Below, one piece after another: positions 1 to 5,899 of a stretch of 6,339 nt of DNA; position 1 is the first letter of the stretch; every line of letters begins with the position of its first letter. A program made the translations under genes and the position numbers. Below the pieces are notes generated by a model that saw nothing but the letters and a program-made list of their open reading frames with translations, was not told the origin of the DNA and did no database searches. Origin of the DNA: JAHLMP01 sp964608845 (GTDB lineage: Archaea; Aenigmatarchaeota; Aenigmatarchaeia; GW2011-AR5; JAHLMP01). The DNA is taken from assembly GCA_964608845.1 (NCBI GenBank), contig CAZSPP010000016.1, positions 1-6,339 of the forward strand, given 5' to 3'.

Positions 1-1131
1 GCTTTAGCCTCAGGGGATTCTTTCAATTTGGTTTCAGGAAATCTTCAAATAGGAGGAACAAATGTTATTACATCTGGTAGAAGAATTTTAGCTGCTGACG
101 GCTCAGCTTCTTCTCCAGCCTTTTCTTTCTCTGCAGATTCTGATAATGGAATGTTCAGACCAACAACCAATACTATTGCTTTTACAACCGGAGGTGTTGA
201 AAGATTAAGAATCGATTCCTCCGGTAATGTTGGTATAGGAATAACACCAACCCAAAAACTTCATGTTAATGGTTCTTTATTAGTAGAAAACTCCACAGGC
301 TCTGCAATATTTTTTGTAAACACTTCATCAGGCAACGTCGGCATCGGGACGACGGCACCAATGGCGAAATTACAAGTTCAGAGGTTCAAGGCTGGTACTC
401 ATGCCACGGCAGCCAACGATTATTTCAGTGCATATATGGGATTGGGCATTGGTTGGGACGGAAGTTATTGGAGAATAGCGGGAGACGGTGCTAATAATGC
501 TGGTGGAATGATTGCTAGTAGTATTGGAAGTGGAAAAATGTACTTTTATACATTTAGCAGTACTGGTGGTTCAGACCAATTGATATCCGATTCTAACATT
601 AACAATTATATTCGTATGACAATCACAAGAGAGGGCAACGTCGGCATCGGGACAACTTCGCCAGCAGTAAAACTCCATGTTTACAATGCAAGCGATACAA
701 ACATTTTCAGATTACAAGATTCAGATGGAACATGTAATGCAAATCCTGAATCTAGTTCTGTTTCATGGTCATGCTCTTCTGATATAAGATTGAAAACAAA
801 TATAACTGAAGCTAAACCAATATTACAAAAACTGACACAATTGAAAATAAGAGAATACAATGTTATCTCATCAGGAGAAAGGAAAACAGGAGTTATAGGT
901 CAAGAGGTTCAAGAAGTAATGCCTGAATTGGTAAAAGAAGATGAAAACGGTTACTTAATGGTTACTGAACCAAACACATGGCAATTAATAAAAGCAATCC
1001 AAGAACTAGATTCCTTAAGAAAAGAACAACAAAAACAAATTGAAGAATTAAAGGCAGAAAACGAATATCTAAAAGAAAGATTAAACAAACTTGAAACTAA
1101 AATAGCTTCGTTAGTTAATGACAAAAATTAA
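1..1131 (+). CDS. Fibre-like protein with C-terminal peptidase S74 (intramolecular chaperone) domain, 5' end outside window
   Basis: The frame is open from base 1, so the TTG at 28 is not believed to be the start and the N-terminus lies outside the window. Three copies of a GNVGIG-x-TP/SP-x-KLHV-type motif (codons at 223, 331 and 634) are the repeats usual in trimeric beta-fibre and tail-fibre-like proteins. From about 775 an SSDIRLK motif opens a peptidase S74 domain. In this family Ser and Lys five residues apart form the self-cleavage dyad (here Ser codon 778-780, Lys codon 793-795). GVIGQEVQEVMPELV further on is also typical. The last 45 or so residues (from about 985) are a charged coiled coil. 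In phage endosialidases this domain trimerises the fibre and then cuts itself off. Here the protein is probably a surface or secreted fibre; the ligand is unknown. The block 349-633 is richer in G+C than its surroundings. Family call firm, role inferred. Confidence 0.88.
   Translation, partial: ALASGDSFNLVSGNLQIGGTNVITSGRRILAADGSASSPAFSFSADSDNGMFRPTTNTIAFTTGGVERLRIDSSGNVGIGITPTQKLHVNGSLLVENSTGSAIFFVNTSSGNVGIGTTAPMAKLQVQRFKAGTHATAANDYFSAYMGLGIGWDGSYWRIAGDGANNAGGMIASSIGSGKMYFYTFSSTGGSDQLISDSNINNYIRMTITREGNVGIGTTSPAVKLHVYNASDTNIFRLQDSDGTCNANPESSSVSWSCSSDIRLKTNITEAKPILQKLTQLKIREYNVISSGERKTGVIGQEVQEVMPELVKEDENGYLMVTEPNTWQLIKAIQELDSLRKEQQKQIEELKAENEYLKERLNKLETKIASLVNDKN
331..653 (+). repeat. Pair of identical 20-bp direct repeats (331-350 and 634-653) inside the fibre gene
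   Basis: The sequence ggcaacgtcggcatcgggac occurs exactly twice, both times encoding the GNVGIG motif. The first GNVGIG copy in the gene (223-240) encodes the same residues with different, AT-rich codons. Identity at DNA level, in codons that are G+C-rich for this genome, points to recent duplication or recombination at these motifs rather than selection on protein alone. Confidence 0.8.
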
Positions 1132-1418
1132 GTGACAAAATTAGAGAAACCTACCTTTTTCCTTTTTCTCTTCTCCACTTTTCTTATTTTCATTCTTTTC
1201 CTTTCCCTCCTTTCATAATTCACTTCATCTTCTACAATCATCTTCTACACTCTTCCTTTGCAATCTTTCCCTTTTATCCAAAAAAGCAAAATACGCGCTT
1301 TCCAACCAAAACACCCAATATTTTTCCTTTTCACTTACAAAATCCAGCACCAAATTTGCATCCAATCTTTATCACAAAACCACCAAACTTTAAGTACAAA
1401 ATTCAGCATATAATTATC
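1132..1418 (+). other. Intergenic G-depleted pyrimidine-rich tract, with likely T-rich terminator of the fibre gene
   Basis: No gene is seen here. From 1147 to 1259 the + strand has no G at all, and the low-G character continues to about 1521, inside the next gene. T-runs just after the fibre gene (about 1155-1172) would serve as an archaeal oligo-T terminator, though no hairpin is visible. A small direct repeat catcttctaca occurs at 1226-1236 and 1239-1249. Confidence 0.6.
1387..1396 (+). promoter_or_regulatory. Weak TATA-like box for the nuclease gene
   Basis: The sequence ctttaagtac is centred about 27 bp upstream of the ATG at 1419, the spacing expected for a leaderless archaeal transcript. 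The match is weak and no Shine-Dalgarno is present before the ATG, so this is a tentative call. Confidence 0.3.
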
Positions 1419-2525
1419 ATGCAATACTCTTGCTCATACCGTCCACACAGCTCACACCACTCATACCGCCCATCCTCTCCATACTACCTATCCTCTTCAT
1501 CTACCCAATCATCCTCATCTTGCCCATACTGTGGCTCAAACCTAATAGTAAAGGCTGGCTTAAGAAAGCTAAAAAGACAAATTATTCAAAGATTCAAGTG
1601 CAATACTTGCTCAAGATATTTTATCCAAAGAAAAATAAAGAAAACAGAATATCCTGAAAAAATAATCTTGAATTCTATCTCAACTTATAATTTGGGCTAC
1701 ACCCTTGAGCAAACAAGAAAGGAAATGGCAAAACGCTTTCACATAAAAATTCCAACATCAACAATTAACCATTGGGTTAAAAAATATTCAGGTATTTGTC
1801 GTTTCATAAGATTAAGAGAAGAATCGATAAAGTTATACAACCCAGAAGAAATAATCTTTACCCATAATTTGCAGCATAATCAAATATACAAATATCAATT
1901 ACATAAAGCAAAGCTCGATCTTGTTAAGAATGAATTACCAGAACAAAAATTTCTTCTATTAAAAAATTATCTAGAAAAGATTCCAACTCAAGATTTTCCT
2001 CACCACATATTTACAATTTCAGATGAAGAACTTGAGAAAAGAGCATCTCAATTAAAAGCAAGGTTGTTAAATATCACAAAACTTCAAAAGAAGAATCTTG
2101 CCAATAAATTGGCTGAGCTTGGTTTAATTCTAGCAAAAACAAATAAAGAAAGGCATCAAGCTATTCAAAGTTTTATGTTGATAAATGATAGTGTAACTAT
2201 AGCTTGTGAAGTACCGGTTTATTTAACAAACGATGATATCAACTACTTTAAAAGCAAAGGTTTTACTTTTGACTTTGAAAATTATCGCACCCCAATAACT
2301 GGGCATATAGATATTTTGCAAATTAGAAATGGTTTAATTCATATCCTAGATTATAAGCCAAATGCATCTAAGGTTAATGCTATAAATCAGCTAACAATTT
2401 ATGCCTTAGCCTTAGCTTCAAGAACAAAGCTTGCTGTAAAAGATTTCAAATGTGCATGGTTCGATGAAAAAAATTATTTTGAATTCTTTCCTTTGCATGC
2501 AGTTTATTCAAAAAGTATCCTTTAA
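1419..2525 (+). CDS. IS1/InsA-like zinc ribbon and HTH fused to RecB/Cas4-like PD-(D/E)XK nuclease
   Basis: The ATG at 1419 is preferred (368 residues). The frame can open at a TTG at 1356, but that adds 21 unremarkable residues. Residues 1-34 are low-complexity (Ser, His, Tyr, Pro). Residues 35-64 form a zinc ribbon (CPYC at 35-38, CNTC at 61-64) like the N-terminus of IS1 InsA. Residues about 88-122 look like a transposase/resolvase helix-turn-helix. After a Lys-rich helical linker, residues 255-350 carry RecB-family nuclease motifs: Glu264 in ACEVPVYL, GHID (Asp298), LDYK (Asp311, Lys313) and QLTIYALA (Gln324, Tyr328). All expected catalytic residues are present, so a Mg-dependent DNA nuclease with its own DNA-binding head is inferred. 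No DDE domain is seen. Decayed copies of its 3' part lie downstream, which suggests a link with mobility. Natural target unknown. Confidence 0.75.
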   Translation: MQYSCSYRPHSSHHSYRPSSPYYLSSSSTQSSSSCPYCGSNLIVKAGLRKLKRQIIQRFKCNTCSRYFIQRKIKKTEYPEKIILNSISTYNLGYTLEQTRKEMAKRFHIKIPTSTINHWVKKYSGICRFIRLREESIKLYNPEEIIFTHNLQHNQIYKYQLHKAKLDLVKNELPEQKFLLLKNYLEKIPTQDFPHHIFTISDEELEKRASQLKARLLNITKLQKKNLANKLAELGLILAKTNKERHQAIQSFMLINDSVTIACEVPVYLTNDDINYFKSKGFTFDFENYRTPITGHIDILQIRNGLIHILDYKPNASKVNAINQLTIYALALASRTKLAVKDFKCAWFDEKNYFEFFPLHAVYSKSIL

Positions 2526-2539
2526 ATCCCTCCTCTTAT

Positions 2540-2581
2540 TTAGTCTATGCTTCATCTCTTTTAGTCTATATTCCATCTCTT
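2540..2581. repeat. 21-bp tandem duplication
   Basis: Two adjacent 21-bp units (2540-2560 and 2561-2581) differ at three positions by eye. They span the 3' end of the hicA remnant on the - strand, so a short duplication has copied the end of that gene and its stop. Confidence 0.7.
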
Positions 2582-2802
2582 AACTTTTCATATTCTTCTC
2601 TAGAAATTTCAGCATCTCTTAGAATTTTCCTTAATAATCCTCTACCTTTCTTCCTGAGTGAATTGGTACAGTAACTCTTCTTCCAAAGGAATCTTCTAGT
2701 TGAACGAAGGAATCTTATAGTTGAATATGGCTTTCTTTCTTTTAATTTCGAAGCCTTTCTTTTTTTAGAATCTTATCCACCACTAACCAATATCAGTTTC
2801 AT
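2566..2802 (-). pseudogene. hicA: hicA toxin remnant
   Basis: Read on the - strand from the ATG at 2802, pieces of a HicA mRNA-interferase toxin appear in different frames. MKLILVSGG is followed by a stop. KILKK and GFEIKRKK come next after frameshifts. SHIQL, with the family's catalytic His at codon 2727-2729, is followed by another stop. GRRVTVPIHSG lies at 2652-2684. Finally GLLRKILRDAEISREEYEKLRDGI ends at a stop at 2566. The usual Gly before Ser-His is Glu here. A 21-bp-period duplication (2686-2704 and 2707-2725, 18 of 19 bases alike) sits just after the catalytic motif. In HicAB systems HicA is a small double-stranded-RNA-binding-fold RNase that HicB neutralises. This copy cannot make a full protein. 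Confidence 0.85.
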
Positions 2803-2828
2803 TTAGAAACCTTAATTTTGTAGTACGA

Positions 2829-3008
2829 TCAATTCTTTTTTGGAAAATCCTTTTCCTTTTCAGCCTCTAAACAAAGTTCAATAACTTCTCTAATGTTTTT
2901 CATAACTTCTTCTATTGTTTTACCTTGAGTATAACATCCCTTTAAATCAGGAACCTCAGCTACATAAAGTCCATCTTCATCTTTTTCAATAATTAATGTA
3001 AAATCCAT
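2829..3008 (-). CDS. hicB: HicB-family antitoxin, probably C-terminally truncated
   Basis: The ATG at 3008 gives 59 residues beginning MDFTLIIEKDEDGLYVAEVPDLKGCYTQG, the standard start of the small HicB partial-RNase-H-fold antitoxin; a GTG three codons upstream (3017) is a possible alternative start. HicB binds HicA and often represses its own promoter; no separate DNA-binding domain is visible here. The stop at 2829-2831 looks like a nonsense mutation. Beyond it the same frame continues for nine sense codons (SYYKIKVSK) to a TGA at 2799-2801, which overlaps the hicA ATG (2800-2802) as ATGA. That overlap is what a translationally coupled hicB-hicA pair would show, so the ancestral gene probably ended at 2799 with 69 codons. 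The partner toxin is broken, so any function left is doubtful. Order is hicB first, then hicA. Confidence 0.85.
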   Translation of the reverse strand: MDFTLIIEKDEDGLYVAEVPDLKGCYTQGKTIEEVMKNIREVIELCLEAEKEKDFPKKN

Positions 3009-3034
3009 TTCTCTCACTTTTATGTATATTTTGA

Positions 3035-3044
3035 TATTTTATAG
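3035..3044 (-). promoter_or_regulatory. TATA-like box upstream of hicB
   Basis: On the - strand the sequence reads ctataaaata, centred about 32 bp before the ATG at 3008. This suits a transcript with a leader of only a few bases. It lies at the 5' edge of the first nuclease-gene remnant, so the cassette promoter and the remnant meet here. Confidence 0.5.
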
Positions 3045-3239
3045 ATATATTAAAAATTCGCAATGGTTTAATTCATATTCTATACTACAAAAAATGTAGC
3101 TAAGATTAACGCTATAAATCGGTTATAAATTTATACCTTAACCTTAGCTTCAAGAACAAATTGCTTTAAAAATTTTAAAGCTGCATGGTTTGATGAAAAA
3201 AATTATTTCGAATTCTTTCCTTTGCATACTGTTTATAAA
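3038..3239 (+). pseudogene. Decayed copy 1 of the nuclease gene 3' part
   Basis: The stretch aligns by eye with 2308-2519 of the intact nuclease gene. Exact blocks include ccttagcttcaagaacaaa, gatgaaaaaaattattt and gaattctttcctttgcat. Conceptual translation gives NGLIHILYYKK where the intact gene has NGLIHILDYKP, so the catalytic Asp is Tyr. Stops and frameshifts follow. It is the least decayed of the four copies and starts well inside the nuclease domain, with no zinc ribbon or HTH. Its 3' end meets the stop codon of the opposing HEPN gene at 3240. Confidence 0.88.
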
Positions 3240-3794
3240 TCATATCTCAAGTATGTGTCTAACCTTTTCTATAAACTTTGTTGCATTTGATTTAGCAGTT
3301 TCTACTAAAGATTCTTCAAATTCATAACCTGCTTCATAACTAGCCCTTTCTCTTAATTCTTTTGTTTCTATTATATCTTCTATATCCTCTTTCTCAAGAG
3401 CTTTAGAAATAGATTCAACAAATATTTCAACATCTTCTTTCTCAATCTTCTTTTCATGGTAAAAATGCAAAATTAATGCGTTTAATGTGGCTAAATGAGA
3501 CTTTGAAAACAGATTTTTAGAAGCAATTAACGCTAAGGCAGCATGATAGATTGCATAATAGTAAATAATAATTACCCAATCAAAAAATCTTTCTTCGCCA
3601 AACAAACTCTTAATTTCAGTCTTATGTTTTTCATAAACCCAATTAGCAAAATCCAAATTGTGCAAAGCTTTCTTTAGATAATCTTTTGGTTTAAGGGTCT
3701 GCTTTCTTAAGACTTTATTCTTTAAATAAAAGCTATTCCACTTCTTACATTCTTTTCTATTTTTTAACCAAGCTTTCCAATCAGGCCTTTTCAT
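3240..3794 (-). CDS. HEPN-domain protein, toxin-type partner of an MNT nucleotidyltransferase
   Basis: The start is placed at the ATG at 3794 (184 residues), because a GGTGAT Shine-Dalgarno (plus-strand 3803-3808) lies 8 bases before it. A TTG six bases upstream is too close to that site. The helix YYYAIYHAALAL (residues about 78-89), the KSH shortly after it, and RERASYEAGYEF near the C-terminus (about 150-159) match the archaeal HEPN family found beside MNT proteins. Many HEPN proteins are RNases using an R-x4-6-H motif. No His stands at that spacing here; Tyr occupies the area. RNase activity is therefore uncertain. The gene overlaps the upstream MNT gene by 14 bases, so the two are co-translated. 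In the related HepT/MntA pair, MNT AMPylates a Tyr of HEPN, and Tyr153 or Tyr157 could be that target (inference). Confidence 0.85.
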   Translation of the reverse strand: MKRPDWKAWLKNRKECKKWNSFYLKNKVLRKQTLKPKDYLKKALHNLDFANWVYEKHKTEIKSLFGEERFFDWVIIIYYYAIYHAALALIASKNLFSKSHLATLNALILHFYHEKKIEKEDVEIFVESISKALEKEDIEDIIETKELRERASYEAGYEFEESLVETAKSNATKFIEKVRHILEI

Positions 3795-4362
3795 TTTCAA
3801 GCATCACCCAATATTCAATACCATTTACTATAATTTTATTCTCCCTTATTTCCCGCATAAAAACATCTTTAGTGTTAAAAAACTTTTCTCTAAATTCTTT
3901 CCATGAAAGATAGATTGGCTGAATTTTTAAAGTATAACGAGAACTAATTAGTTTGATTTTTTCTTCTATTTTTTTGTCTATTTTGTTAAATACAAACAAA
4001 ACATCTAAATCACTCTCTTTTGTATAACAACCTTTTGCATATGATCCAAAAATTATTGTAATAATTGGCTTATTTTCTATTGCTGATAAAATATCTGTTA
4101 TTGCGTTGCTAATATTCTTTGGTAATCTTTCAAGTCTATTTATCTCTATTTGAGATAAGTACGGTATAATCTTCCTATTTCTAAAATTAACATAGAATTT
4201 AACATTCCTTCCTTCTTGTTTTTTTGTTATAACCTTTTCTTTCAGAAAATTATCTAAGTGATGTTTTACTCCAGGTATTCCTAGCTTTGTAGCTCTTGCA
4301 ATTTCTCTAAGATGTATTCCAGGATTTAAATAAATTTTTTCTAAAACTTCCAATTTTTTCAT
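3781..4362 (-). CDS. Winged-HTH plus minimal nucleotidyltransferase (MNT), antitoxin of the HEPN pair
   Basis: The protein has 193 residues from the ATG at 4362. Residues 1-60 form a winged helix (LREIARATKLGIPGVKHHLDNFLKEKVI). Residues about 98-165 carry the nucleotidyltransferase core: FGSYAKG with Gly106-Ser107, then Asp118 and Asp120 in ESDLD, an exact GS-x10-D-x-D metal and nucleotide site. In the strand where a third carboxylate is usual the residue is Gln148 (LKIQPIYLS). The second MNT in this window also has Gln there. In studied MntA/HepT systems the MNT protein silences the HEPN toxin by AMPylating it. The fused winged helix makes self-repression likely, and a palindrome sits at the promoter. 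First gene of a two-gene operon. Intact, with no sign of decay. Confidence 0.88.
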   Translation of the reverse strand: MKKLEVLEKIYLNPGIHLREIARATKLGIPGVKHHLDNFLKEKVITKKQEGRNVKFYVNFRNRKIIPYLSQIEINRLERLPKNISNAITDILSAIENKPIITIIFGSYAKGCYTKESDLDVLFVFNKIDKKIEEKIKLISSRYTLKIQPIYLSWKEFREKFFNTKDVFMREIRENKIIVNGIEYWVMLENEKA

Positions 4363-4389
4363 GATATAATTTTTATATCATATGATATA
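4361..4389. promoter_or_regulatory. Nested palindromes, probable operator of the MNT-HEPN operon
   Basis: A perfect 16-bp palindrome, tatatcatatgatata, lies at 4374-4389. A second inverted repeat pairs atgatataa (4361-4369) with ttatatcat (4373-4381). Three related half-sites therefore lie between the TATA box and the start codon and overlap both. A winged-HTH dimer such as the operon's own MNT protein could bind here and block transcription (inference). AT-rich DNA makes short palindromes cheap, but 16 bp plus a third half-site is notable. Confidence 0.55.
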
Positions 4390-4393
4390 TAAA
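4386..4393 (-). promoter_or_regulatory. TATA box of the MNT-HEPN operon
   Basis: The - strand reads tttatata, centred 28 bp upstream of the ATG at 4362. That fits a leaderless or nearly leaderless archaeal transcript. No Shine-Dalgarno is seen before this ATG, which agrees. Confidence 0.55.
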
Positions 4394-4424
4394 GTTTATC
4401 ATCGTGTCATTTCAGCACTAACAA

Positions 4425-4818
4425 ACAAAATTACAGAAGCAGAGCTAACAAAAAATTTGCTAAGATATCTTTTCTAACTAAAACAAATAAAGGAATCTAT
4501 ACCTGTAAAATTTCATGCTTATAAAAAGATTCTATAACTATAGCAACAAAAGTATTTTTAACTATATCAAACACATAAAATTTAATACAAGACCTTTAGC
4601 TTTAATTTTGAAAGCTTTCAAGGAATAGTAAGGCATATAAATATTTTAAAGATTCTTAATAAATTGATCTAAATTTTAGTATAAACTAGAAGGTATCAAA
4701 GCTTAATGCTATAAATCAGCTAACAATCTATGCCTTAGCTTCAAGAGTAAGGCTTTCTATAAAGATTTAAATCTGCTTAGTTTAGGTGAAAAAGGATTAA
4801 ATTTTATCTTTTATACGA
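4425..4818 (+). pseudogene. Decayed copy 2 of the nuclease gene 3' part
   Basis: This is the longest remnant; it aligns by eye with about 2090-2510 of the nuclease gene. Anchors are aaaacaaataaag (near 4480), the stretch around ctataactatagc (near 4530), gcatataaatatttt (near 4634), and an exact 25-base match at 4703-4727 to 2374-2398. All frames are riddled with stops and indels, and the Asp of GHID is Asn (gcatataaat). It begins within about 30 bp of the promoter of the MNT operon. It ends where a - strand relic begins with its stop at 4820. Confidence 0.8.
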
Positions 4819-4819
4819 A

Positions 4820-4888
4820 TTATTTCTTAGCAATTTTTCTAAACTTATTTTCATCACCAACTATCATTATTATAGGTTTTTTCGGCCA
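4820..4888 (-). pseudogene. Short relic of an unidentified - strand gene
   Basis: Between stops, the - strand encodes a 22-residue stretch ending KPIIMIVGDENKFRKIAKK, with protein-like composition unlike the surrounding decayed DNA. It lies exactly where a cassette would be expected, between nuclease remnants 2 and 3, with its stop at the end of remnant 2. I do not recognise the family. It may be the C-terminus of a largely deleted cassette gene, or chance. Confidence 0.3.
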
Positions 4889-4899
4889 TATCTAAAATA

Positions 4900-5012
4900 A
4901 GGTATTTTATCCCTTAGCTTCGAGAACAAAGATTGCTGTAAAAGATTTCAAATGTAAATATTTTGATGATAAAATTGCTACAAATTCTTTCTTTTGCATT
5001 CTATATATTTGG
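4900..5012 (+). pseudogene. Decayed copy 3 of the nuclease gene 3' end
   Basis: Bases 4933-4955 match 2431-2453 of the nuclease gene exactly (23 bases). The flanking cccttagcttcgagaacaaa and tttgatgat...ttcttttgcatt continue the alignment in the same order and strand. Only the last 35 or so codons are represented. Its 3' end lies within about 5 bp of the stop codon of the opposing second HEPN gene at 5016. Confidence 0.8.
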
Positions 5013-5015
5013 ATT

Positions 5016-5466
5016 CTATATATGTTTATTAATCAATTTTTCTATTTCTTTAATAACAATTTCAGCATTTTTAATGGCTTCTTTTGCATCATCTCTTGTT
5101 GCAAAGAAATCCAATTCATACAAATCTTCGTGTCTAAGTTCTCTGAACCTGTCCAATAAATCTATAACAATGCGATTTAGCTTTTTGGTATTAACATATT
5201 TTTCTTCTATGTATCTAGCTAAACAGTAATGGCTTTTTTTCTCTAAAACCATCTTTTAAAAACAATGCCCTGGCTGCATGAAACATAGCAGAATAAGAAG
5301 AAACTAAACAGCTATCAAAAAGCCCAAATTCAAAATTCTTTTTAGCTTCCTCTAGCCATTTTCTTGACTTAGTGATACTTTTCAAAGACTTTTCTCTTGA
5401 AGGCAAAGTTTTCCTTATTAATCCTTTCTCAAAGCATTTATCTAATTCACTCAATTCCTTCACCAT
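5016..5466 (-). pseudogene. Second HEPN gene, broken by a +1 frameshift in an A7 run
   Basis: Two overlapping frames join into one HEPN protein. The first half starts at the ATG at 5466 (MVKELSELDKCFEKGLIRK) and reaches SSYSAMFHAARALFLKDGFREK. The second continues SHYCLARYIEEKY and RELRHEDLYELDFFATRDDAKEAI to a stop at 5016. The frames meet at a run of seven A on the - strand (plus-strand 5234-5240). Six A would restore the conserved DGFREKSHYCLARYIEEKY. The family is the archaeal HEPN group with an RELRH helix, distinct from the first HEPN in this window. The start overlaps the MNT gene by 20 bases, so the pair was one operon. A sequencing slip or slippage-based expression could still give full protein. 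Undamaged length would be about 149 residues. Confidence 0.85.
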
Positions 5467-5899
5467 AAAGCCTTATTGAACCAAAAACTAAAGAATAATA
5501 AAAAATAGGATCCTCTTTTTTCAACCTTTCAATTCTTTCTGGAGTAAGAACTAATATTTGGACATTTCTTCCTAAGAGCTTTCTTATTTCATTGGATACT
5601 GTAGCTACTTTTGCTTCTCCAGGATGTTTATCTACTTTTATCCAGATATCTATATCACTCTCTTCATGATTAGTTCCATTTGCACAAGATCCATAGATGC
5701 CACATCCAATAGCTTCTAATTTTTTCAATCTTCTAATTACATTCTTATCAACCAATTTTTTAATGTTAAAGAAGATCTTTAATCCCCTTACATAAGGATT
5801 TGAGATGTCAACTTTATTTTTCTTTATAATGTTAAATCTAGTAAGAATTTTCAAAGTTCGGCTTACATAAGCAGGGCTTATTTTTAATAACTTTGCCAA
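5447..5899 (-). CDS. Second winged-HTH plus MNT nucleotidyltransferase, probably N-terminally frameshifted
   Basis: The frame from the TTG at 5899 gives 150 residues. It begins in the middle of the recognition module (AKLLKISPAYVSRTLKIL). The core GIYGSCANGTNHEESDID has the complete GS-x10-D-x-D nucleotidyltransferase site, and NVQILVLTPERI follows with Gln in place of the third carboxylate. The same frame is open upstream to 5938 and adds NIDNPTKKIKVRE, which belongs to the wHTH. No ATG or GTG exists there. An ATG at 5978 in another frame encodes a fitting N-terminus (see the neighbouring entry), so a one-base indel near 5936-5942 has probably split the gene. The body is otherwise intact. 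It is the predicted antitoxin of the HEPN gene it overlaps. Confidence 0.82.
   Translation of the reverse strand: MAKLLKISPAYVSRTLKILTRFNIIKKNKVDISNPYVRGLKIFFNIKKLVDKNVIRRLKKLEAIGCGIYGSCANGTNHEESDIDIWIKVDKHPGEAKVATVSNEIRKLLGRNVQILVLTPERIERLKKEDPIFYYSLVFGSIRLYGEGIE

Noticed and set aside
28..30. TTG as start of the fibre gene
   Set aside because: The frame is open to base 1 and the residues before it (ALASGDSFN) fit fibre sequence, so the gene begins outside the window.
51..64. aggagg followed by ATG, looking like a ribosome site and start
   Set aside because: The ATG is out of the fibre frame and its own frame is not a recognisable gene; the sequence codes for IGGTNV within the fibre protein.
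1356..1418. TTG start giving a 21-residue longer nuclease protein
   Set aside because: No Shine-Dalgarno, a weaker start codon, and a plain extension; the ATG at 1419 is a simpler start.
1430..1657. + strand ORF rich in Leu, Pro and Ile, resembling a membrane peptide
   Set aside because: It overlaps the zinc-ribbon coding region of the nuclease gene in another frame; its hydrophobic look comes from the pyrimidine-rich DNA.
1419..2525. A complete insertion sequence
   Set aside because: No DDE or HUH transposase domain, no terminal inverted repeats and no target duplication could be seen around the gene.
4963..5229. + strand ORF with hydrophobic residues
   Set aside because: It is the antisense frame of the second HEPN gene and of nuclease remnant 3; the HEPN motifs on the other strand explain the sequence.
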